A DNA stretch of 64,000 nucleotides. Origin: Telopea speciosissima (taxonomy: Eukaryota > Streptophyta > Magnoliopsida > Proteales > Proteaceae). The position numbers were made by a program, and so were the translations under genes. The stretch lies in assembly GCF_018873765.1 (NCBI RefSeq), contig NC_057926.1:52247878-52311877 (forward strand), written 5' to 3'. This document shows positions 57,391 through 64,000 of this stretch, in pieces (the stretch's first letter is position 1; each line of letters begins with the position of its first letter). The notes beneath the pieces are model-generated. The model made no database searches and had not been told where the DNA came from. It worked only from the letters and a program-made list of their open reading frames with translations.

Positions 57391-59540
57391 ATAAAAAATT
57401 AAATAATAAAGACCTAAATCCTATGGTTGAGAATTCAAATAGAAAAAAAACCAAAATAAAATCCAAAATTCCCAATTATCAATAAGGACTATCATGTTGG
57501 CCCTTGAATTGATAGGACGTGAAATCCAGGCTTGCATCAATCATTAATTTAGAGGAACTTGAGAAAGATCAGATCAAAGTGAATGATCTTCACCATGCAT
57601 TGGCCACCTCAGGAGATAGGAGATATTCGGTGGCGGGTCCAAGTCCAATAGGGTCACATATATGGGTCTGAAAGCTAGAACAATTATGATTATAAAAAAA
57701 CCATCAAATCTAATTAAGTGTATTAATTTGGAGAAAGAACGCTATTTGGTTGCGTAGGTGGTGCATTTTCCACGTTGACAGTATTCTTACCGTTGGATTA
57801 TGATTATCCATTCAAGACCCTTGATATAATTAAGACAATAAAAAATAATCAATTAAACTAATTAAATATTTCATTCTGATGTGAATATTATTTTTACCTT
57901 GTAACCCGTAACCGATTGATATAATTACAGTTTAGCAAAAAGAAAATTGATTTAATTAAGTCAAGATGTTTCTCCCATAAAATCCGTCTCCCCCATAACC
58001 CCTAGGTATCTTCATTTTAATGTTCTTCTCCTTTCGTTAACTTTCTTTCTTACCTTTTTTTTTGGTTGGGGGAATTTCTTAGATCTACGAGATTAAAAAA
58101 AGAATTACACGATAAGTATATTTTAAATTTGTTTTATATTTATAAATTTGGATTTTGAAAAGATTTACCTAATCCTCAGATTATAGTGTTCGTCTCGTCC
58201 AACAAGAAAATATAATTAAACTTACTAAAATACCCTTTGACATCACTTTTTTCCTTAAAAAAAGGCTAATGATAATTAATCCTTAATAGTTTAACGGTTT
58301 GCACAACTCTCATTGAGTTCCCGGGCTGGCTAAGTGCAAGGTGCTTCACTCTATCTTGTTATCCCTCTTTCATTGGTTAATCACCTTCATGAGTCCTTGA
58401 TTCCTTGTTTTAATCCTCTAGTGGTTATCACAGGTAGAACAAGTGAGTATTTGCTCTTTCTCTGCCCCTAGAGTAGCTTTTTTTTCCCCCCCCCTTCCTT
58501 GTAGAGGTTTGCTTGCTTAGAGGGGGGTAATTCCGCCATCAACAGGGTAACGGCGTCCAGAAAACTCCATTAATGGCAGCATAACTAGTCAAATATCAGT
58601 AGTTTGACAATGGAGCACTCTTGACAGCGACTCCCTCTCTTTGTATTTTACAACACGAGTCTGTTCCCTCTCTCTCTCTCCTCCCCCACTCTGCTTCCCC
58701 CGCTCTCTTCTGTTGTAAAGTTTCATCAACAGTAGCTTTTGATTTCTTACATAGCTATTATTATTATTATTTTTTCCGAAATCCCTTTGATAAAGCTGGG
58801 ATTTCAATCAATGTCGCTAAGGCAACAAGCCTTTCTGGATGAAGAGCTGATTTCCACAATGTTAATGGCAAGAATCCCTTGAAAATAGAAATTTTGGTGA
58901 TCTCAAGATCTGACCTGGAACCAGCGTTCCCCTAGGTTGTCCTTCGAGGTGTAAATCTTGAGTTTCTTGGTTCAAATGTGTCCTTTCTTCATGTAGTTCA
59001 TTTTAATCAGCGGAACTAGTTTTTGATAGAATTCTCGAGTGTGATCTGTGATCATGCTTCGTAGAATATAATGAGCCGAGAGCAGGATTGTTCACCGACT
59101 CGCAGGGTTTAAGGTGGAATTCTTTCCGGTGCAAATATAGAGCTCGCAAGTGAAACCGCATGGTAGCTGAAGGAGAACGCTTGTACGCCACCAGGCACCG
59201 AGTACATCATGCGTATCCCATAACCACCATGACCCGACATCGCAAGGGTGCATGGTTATAGGTGCTACTGTACCTCTCGCACTCAAGCTTGGTGAGGTTT
59301 ATCACAGGGAAGGCCTCGAATGGGCACAACGGGGAGGGGAAGCCCGACACGGAGAAGAAGTGGAAAAAAAGAAAGCTAAAACAAGGGTAGAGAGAGAGAG
59401 AGAGAGAGAGAGCCAATACTTACCAGTTTTTCTATGATAACCGGTAAGGAAACAAAATGATGTTAGAGGGTATTTTAGGAAGCCTAGTTATATTTTCTTA
59501 TTGAATGGGAAGAGAACTAACTAATTTGGGGATTAGATAA
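57391..59540. other. intergenic sequence, no gene recognised
   Basis: AT-rich with C/T-rich patches (58,487-58,497 C-run; 58,660-58,700 CT-rich) and a (GA)n run at 59,390-59,412. No frame shows coding features; the 58,700-59,100 stretch is more balanced in base composition but has stops in all frames. Confidence 0.45.
59390..59412. repeat. (GA)n microsatellite
   Basis: Eleven GA units in a row. Confidence 0.9.
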
Positions 59541-59549
59541 ATCTTCTCA

Positions 59550-60475
59550 AAGTGGACATCGATCGAGCCTACATGTGTTTTCTTTGGTGCTCATGATGAA
59601 TCCCACTGGCATCTCTTTCTATCTTATGAATGGACTAAGCGTATCTGGGCCTGCGGACCCCTCGGACTTAGAACTGAGCACCTAAGAAGCTCTAGTCTGG
59701 CACAGCTTTGTGCTACCCTCTTCCAATCCAAGACCATGGACAAACCAACAGCTATTTGTTTTTTTTTCAGTTTTCATTATTAACTATTATTTCATTTGGA
59801 TTGTAAGAAACAAAGTAATCCACAAGATGGAATCAGAAGACCCTACCCCTGTACTCAAACTTGTTACCAAATGGATTAAAGATCTTCATTTAAGACCACC
59901 ATTGGTGCACAACCACATACTTGATAACATTGTGAATACATACAATGATGTAGATGCATCTACTAACGCTAACCAGGTTATGAACTTACTCGTTTTATGT
60001 TGTGTAGGTCTTTCTGAAACAAATGTAGGCCTAATAGGATGGGCTTACTGCATTTTGCTAGAAAACCAGAGTGTTTTAACATCTGCAGGGTTTGCTACTT
60101 CAACTGACGAAATGAAGGCTGAGCTAATTGGAATCTTGCAGGGGTGGAAACACGCTGTGAATGATGGAATCCAACTAAAAGAAATCTGGATCACTAACAA
60201 GAACCTTCATAACTTTTTGGTTGCCAAGCAAATCAATATCACCATTCCTTGGCAAATTGTTCCGAGTTTTTTTGAACCAGCTGAACAAACCTCAAACTTT
60301 ACAAGTGTACAGATTAACTATAAAAATAATATATGGACCAGTAGAATGCGCTCCCTAGCTACCTTCTCTATCACCAATAGGAATGTTATCCCCCCCTTAC
60401 TCTATGATGTAAATATGTTTTTCTCACTCTAATGTTAATACAAGTATTGTTTCCATAAAAATAAAAAAAAATTAA
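59550..60475 (+). mobile_element. LINE remnant of a second family (zf-RVT and RNase H-like end)
   Basis: 59,563 onward reads IEPTCVFFGAHDESHWHLFL then EWTKRIW, the zinc-binding domain with some cysteines lost. After a frameshift in a T-run near 59,765, a frame to 60,432 includes YFIWIVRNKVIHKM, GLIGWAYCILLE, then KAELIGILQGWKHAV and KEIWITNKNLHNFL, a weakened RNase H-like domain. An A-rich tail follows at 60,458-60,475. It differs clearly from the LINEs at 40.9 and 54.4 kb. Confidence 0.75.
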
Positions 60476-60549
60476 ATTATACTTATCTTATAATTCTTTT
60501 TTTAATCTCGTAGATCTAAGAAATTTCCTTTATTTTCCTTCTCTCCCCT

Positions 60550-60995
60550 CTTTTTATAGGATTCTCTCTCCCTCTCTCTTACCTGGCTGATTACCACGAA
60601 ATAGGTAAGTGATATATGCGCGTCCAATCTCTCTCTCGCTCTCCCCTATGTCTCTTCGAGTTCAGATCTGCTACTCACATGGAGGATGGGTGGGGACCCT
60701 CAGATCTGTCCCCATCCGTCCCCATGTTCTGTAATCTTCTTCTCCGTCCGTTACTTCTCTTTCTTACTTTTTTTGTTTTTTCCCTCTCTACCCTCTTTTT
60801 ATAGGAATCCCTCTCCCTCTCTCTTACCTGGCTGATTGCCCTGATATATGCGCGTCCAATCACTTTCATGCTCTCTTTCTCTCCCTCACTCCTTATAACG
60901 AATCCGTTTCCCTCTTTCTTACCTGGCTGATTGCCACGAAATAGGTAAGTGTTATATTCACACGTCCAATCTCTTTCTTGCTCTCTTTCTTATCT
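60550..60995. repeat. three tandem copies of an approximately 100-bp pyrimidine-rich unit
   Basis: Copies at about 60,550-60,650, 60,785-60,880 and 60,895-60,990 share CCCTCT(C/T)TCTTACCTGG, CTGATT(A/G)CC and the (A/C)CGTCCAATC phrase. Two copies carry CACGAAATAGGTAAGTG; the middle one lacks it. TTACCTGG...GGTAAG forms an inverted pair within the unit. Confidence 0.75.
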
Positions 60996-61471
60996 CCCTC
61001 ACTAAACCAATTAAGCTGCAACTGGAATGTGAAGAAGCGGTCATGGCTGCAAGAATGGGCCGGGATAGGCTTGAAGAAGAAAAAGATTAAGATGAAAATA
61101 CGTAGGGGATAAGAGAGAGAAAAAAAAAAAAAGTGGACGGATTTTCTAGGAGAGAATCATGTCTTAATTAATTCAAAATTTTTTTTCTAATGCTAAACCT
61201 TAATTATATCAACCGATAAAAGTAGTATTCATATACAAATGGAATACTTATTTAATTCAAGGGAAATTTACACATACCCCCCTGAGGTTTAACGAAAGGA
61301 TATTTTCAACCCCCAGGTTTGAAAAATTCTGCGTACCCCCCTGAGGTTTGCAAATGGTAACAGATAGGTCCATTCCGTCAGTTCATGACTAACATTGTTA
61401 AAATTATGATATGAAGTGACCACATTGCCCTTGTAAGAAAACAAAAAAAAAAAAAATTTAATAAAATCTGT

Positions 61472-61509
61472 AACTCATCTTCCCCAAATCGTTTGGGGGA
61501 AGATGAGTT
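61472..61509. repeat. hairpin at the inner edge of the left TIR
   Basis: AACTCATCTTCCCCAAA and its reverse complement with a 2-4-nt loop. A matching hairpin is at 62,395-62,434. Confidence 0.85.
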
Positions 61510-61639
61510 GCTAGAACAGAAGAAAACACAAATAAAATAAGGGTAAACTCCTCCTCCAGATCTGATGTTTCTGAAATTAAATAATCAAAACAGATAAATA
61601 GAAGAAACTTCTACTTTTCATTAAAATTTCGTTTTCATT

Positions 61640-62340
61640 ATCACAATCTATTCAATAATCGTGCCAGAGCACCATCACTTCTCCGTGTTAATTCGATTCG
61701 CAAATCCTATCAGATCCATGAAAATGAATTTTAATCCGAAGTGTGGGCATCGGATCTCCGCTGAGTAAGGGGAAATCAATTTTCTTCGCTTCATCTTCAA
61801 TCTTCGAACCATGATCGGGTTCACCTAAACCCATCATCACCAGCCATTAATCACAGCCAACTCCTAATCCCAAATCCATCTCTTAGCCACCGAAATCCAC
61901 AATCCCAAAACCATTACACCGTTTCTTCTTCCCACTTTCTAAATCCACCGAATGAAGTTCTCTTAATTTTCCATTTCCATCCCCACTTACCCATTTTTTT
62001 CTTCTTCCCTTTATTTCCTTCTAAAACCCTGACCGAGAATCCCTGTTCCTATTTTCTTTCCCTACCATCAAAACCTACAAGAACTCATCATCCTCGATCT
62101 GCTTCTTCTTCTTCGGATCCATGGCCAGATTACGGAATGTGGCTCGGTGTTGGAAAGCGACATAATCCCAGAATGTGGAGTACTATTGGCGATGAACATA
62201 AACATCCGATGATGGAGATGGATGGAAATTTCGATTTGGATTTTTCCCCAATTTCAAACCCTAAATTTCTAAAGAGTTGAAAAATGTTTTGAAACCCAAT
62301 TGCCTAGGGTTTTCCAGTTTAAAACCCACTCCTTTTATTT
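61640..62340. other. possible captured host sequence inside the MULE
   Basis: A stretch rich in CCATC/AATCC and TTCTTCTTC, including GATCCATGGCCAGATTACG, resembles a plant 5' leader and start codon region. No long frame follows. A Pack-MULE origin is possible but unproven. Confidence 0.35.
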
Positions 62341-62394
62341 CTTTTAATCATAATTACAGAAACAAAAGAAAAATCCTTATGGTTTTGAAACCTG

Positions 62395-62434
62395 CAACTC
62401 ATCTTCCCCAATCGAATTGGGGAAGATGAGTTGC
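62395..62434. repeat. hairpin at the inner edge of the right TIR
   Basis: CAACTCATCTTCCCCAATCG is followed by its inverse, ending GATGAGTTGC; it is almost a copy of 61,472-61,509. Confidence 0.85.
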
Positions 62435-63060
62435 ACGTTTTTTTTTCTTTGTAAGGGTAATTTTGTCCATTTACCTCTTATTTTTTTTGGATTCTTCTTA
62501 GAAGGGCAATTCCGTTAGTTCAAGTCTAATTTTTAACAGTGTTAGTCATGAATTAACGGAATGGGCTTATGTGTTATCGTTTGCAAACCTCAGGGGGTAC
62601 GCAGAATTTTCCAAACCTGGGGAATAAAAATATCCTTTCGTCAAACCTCAGGGGGTATGTATAAATTTCCCTTAATTCAATTAGTCTTTTCTTATTGCCT
62701 TAATTATATCAAAGGTCTTAAGTGGATAATCCTCCTCATCTGATGGTAAAAAAATTGTTTGCGTGGAAAATGCATAAACACACAAGAGGAGATAGTGAGA
62801 GGGAGAAAATGACCCTTAATCATCATCTAAATCGTCAAGGACGTCATATATATTTGTATAGGACAAATGCCCATTGGAAACACCTTTTCAAAAGAATCCA
62901 AAGGATGTGTCTCTCTAAGATAGAAGACACTGAAGACTAGCCATTGCCAGCATCCAATGCATTATGGGCAGAGTGCAACACAATATTGTTGATGCCAGCG
63001 ATGCATTAGATGAAGTTCATATGAGTTGTCAATTAAAAAAAAAACCACACACATAACAGG

Positions 63061-63076
63061 CCCCCCCCCCCCCCCC
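63061..63076. repeat. C16 homopolymer
   Basis: A run of 16 C in the unit-3 flank. The equivalent place in unit 1 has ordinary sequence (GGCATCGTCATGCC), so the run may be a local sequencing error. Confidence 0.7.
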
Positions 63077-63583
63077 AAAGACAAGAGAACGAGCATATAG
63101 TGAGCCTTCAATGGAACCCTACCGTTCTAGTTCCCGTTTCAATATATAAACCTCATTTCATTTTTTTTTCCATTTCCAATCTGGGATTAAGGATAACATA
63201 AACATGATAACACTTATGTATCTATGTTTTTTTATTTCTTAGAACAAAAAAAGAAAGAATAGAAATACGTTTGTTACCTTCGTTTCATTTTTTATGTTCC
63301 TAGGAATGAACCACTTGCTGAGAAACACAAAAAGAGAAGCTTTATTTTGAAATTTCTCTTTTTCAAAAAAATTAATTAGAGGAAAAAATAAGGATAAAAA
63401 ACTATCAACATTGCCACCATCTCTAATGCAACTTCAACTATCGCATCTAGAAAGTAATGATGACGGTAGGAAGAGAGGGGACGAATATGTCAAGGACTTT
63501 ATCCATAAGGGGAGTTTTGATTAATCCTTTTTAGTCAGTGGATGAGTAGATCATAGAAATTTTTTTGCCTTTTTAAAGACAAT

Positions 63584-63791
63584 ACTCTCAACAAAAAGTT
63601 AGAAAATATTATGTACACTCTCTCCTCACTAATACCCACTTGCATTTTCTCTCTCCTCTTTGATCATGTGGGCCCTTTGTATTCAATACTCTCAACAAAA
63701 AGTTAGAAAATATTATGTACACTCTCTCCTCACTAATACCCACTTGCATTCTCTCTCTCCTCTTTGATCATGTGGGCCCTTTGTATATGAA
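63584..63791. repeat. 105-bp tandem duplication in unit 3
   Basis: CTCTCAACAAAAAGTTAGAA to GTGGGCCCTTTGTAT occurs twice in tandem (starting about 63,584 and 63,688). The other units have it once. Confidence 0.85.
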
Positions 63792-64000
63792 TTGTGAGAC
63801 ACTCCCACCCATGCACCTATTGTTTTGCAAATCTAAAAAATTTATTACAAAGGTTTAGTGACCACATTTTTATTATAATATTCTAAAATCATTACAAAAG
63901 TACATAGATATAGAGGTAAGAAAACAGACATTACCATGACATACAAACTTCTCAACTTAAGGAAGAAACAGATACTCATAAACAAGAAACATAATCTAGA

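Larger units (their letters stand above)
61261..62671. mobile_element. 1.41-kb MULE-type element, long TIRs and perfect 9-bp TSD
   Basis: TTAATTCAA stands on both sides (61,252-61,260 and 62,672-62,680). Terminal inverted repeats start GGGAAATTTA and run about 180-190 bp, sharing CCCCCTGAGGTTT, AGGATATTTTCAACCCCCAG and CGTACCCCCTGAGGTTTGCA. A 9-bp duplication and long arms fit Mutator-like elements. No transposase; the interior (61,640-62,340) is host-like sequence. Confidence 0.93.
62800..64000 (-). repeat. MLP duplication unit 3, cut by the window end
   Basis: Repeats the downstream flank of the MLP units: GAAGACTAGCC near 62,926, GAAGTTCATATGA at 63,015, AAAATATTATGTACAC at 63,604, and the AAAAATTTATTACAAAGG block near 63,834. 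It ends at ACATAATCTAGA, about 80 bp short of where an MLP stop codon would be expected. A further MLP gene therefore probably begins just beyond the right edge. A 105-bp stretch is duplicated within it (63,584-63,791). Confidence 0.8.

Noticed and set aside
59710-60432. 240-aa ORF as a novel plant gene
   Set aside because: It overlaps zinc-binding and RNase H-like LINE segments, has no ATG at its start, and ends in an A-rich tail.

Overview
This window is nuclear DNA of a flowering plant. It has AT-rich intergenic sequence, GT-AG introns, dense transposable elements, Au-type SINEs, Ty1/copia and LINE remnants, and genes typical of angiosperms. I cannot name the species from sequence alone. 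No tRNA, rRNA, CRISPR array or bacterial-style operon was seen.

Layout. (1) 1-11,550, + strand: the 3' half of a plant LpxC gene (four exons; upstream exons lie outside the window). One 6.8-kb intron of it holds two full-length non-autonomous LTR retrotransposons, each with perfect 5-bp target duplications. One of the two carries a captured fragment of a polypyrimidine-tract-binding (PTB) protein RRM. (2) 14,697-23,118, - strand: a complete five-exon gene for a membrane-anchored RING-H2 E3 ubiquitin ligase. Its large intron contains a long-inverted-repeat, MULE-like element whose end is interrupted by a solo LTR. (3) 24,695-29,334: a 4.64-kb run of C with only four A bases, almost certainly a sequencing or assembly artefact. 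It separates the two halves of the window, so linkage across it should be doubted. (4) 31.3-33.5 kb: a terminal-inverted-repeat element carrying a (CCA)n-type expansion, then an intact single-exon plant gene of unknown function. (5) 34.7-37.1, 52.3-57.4 and 62.8-64.0 kb: a dispersed tandem family of major-latex-protein-like (MLP, Bet v 1 fold) genes on the - strand. It comprises one pseudogene (13-bp deletion), one 3' fragment, one intact two-exon gene and one 3' flank cut by the window end. (6) 40,621-48,948, - strand: a small two-exon gene for a probable mitochondrial complex I ESSS-type subunit. Its 8-kb intron has been filled by a LINE remnant, a Ty1/copia element and a MITE, nested in that order. 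(7) 59.5-62.7 kb: another LINE remnant, a short tandem repeat, and a 1.4-kb MULE-type element with a perfect 9-bp target duplication.

The genes do not form one pathway. The common theme is host genes whose reading frames survive while introns and flanks take up nested transposons. Most exon boundaries were derived by hand from GT/AG sites, phase continuity and family similarity, and each rebuilt reading frame is open throughout. I found no convincing new enzymatic or defence system. The items most worth a second look are the PTB-carrying retrotransposon family, the nested insertions, the MLP array and the poly-C block.
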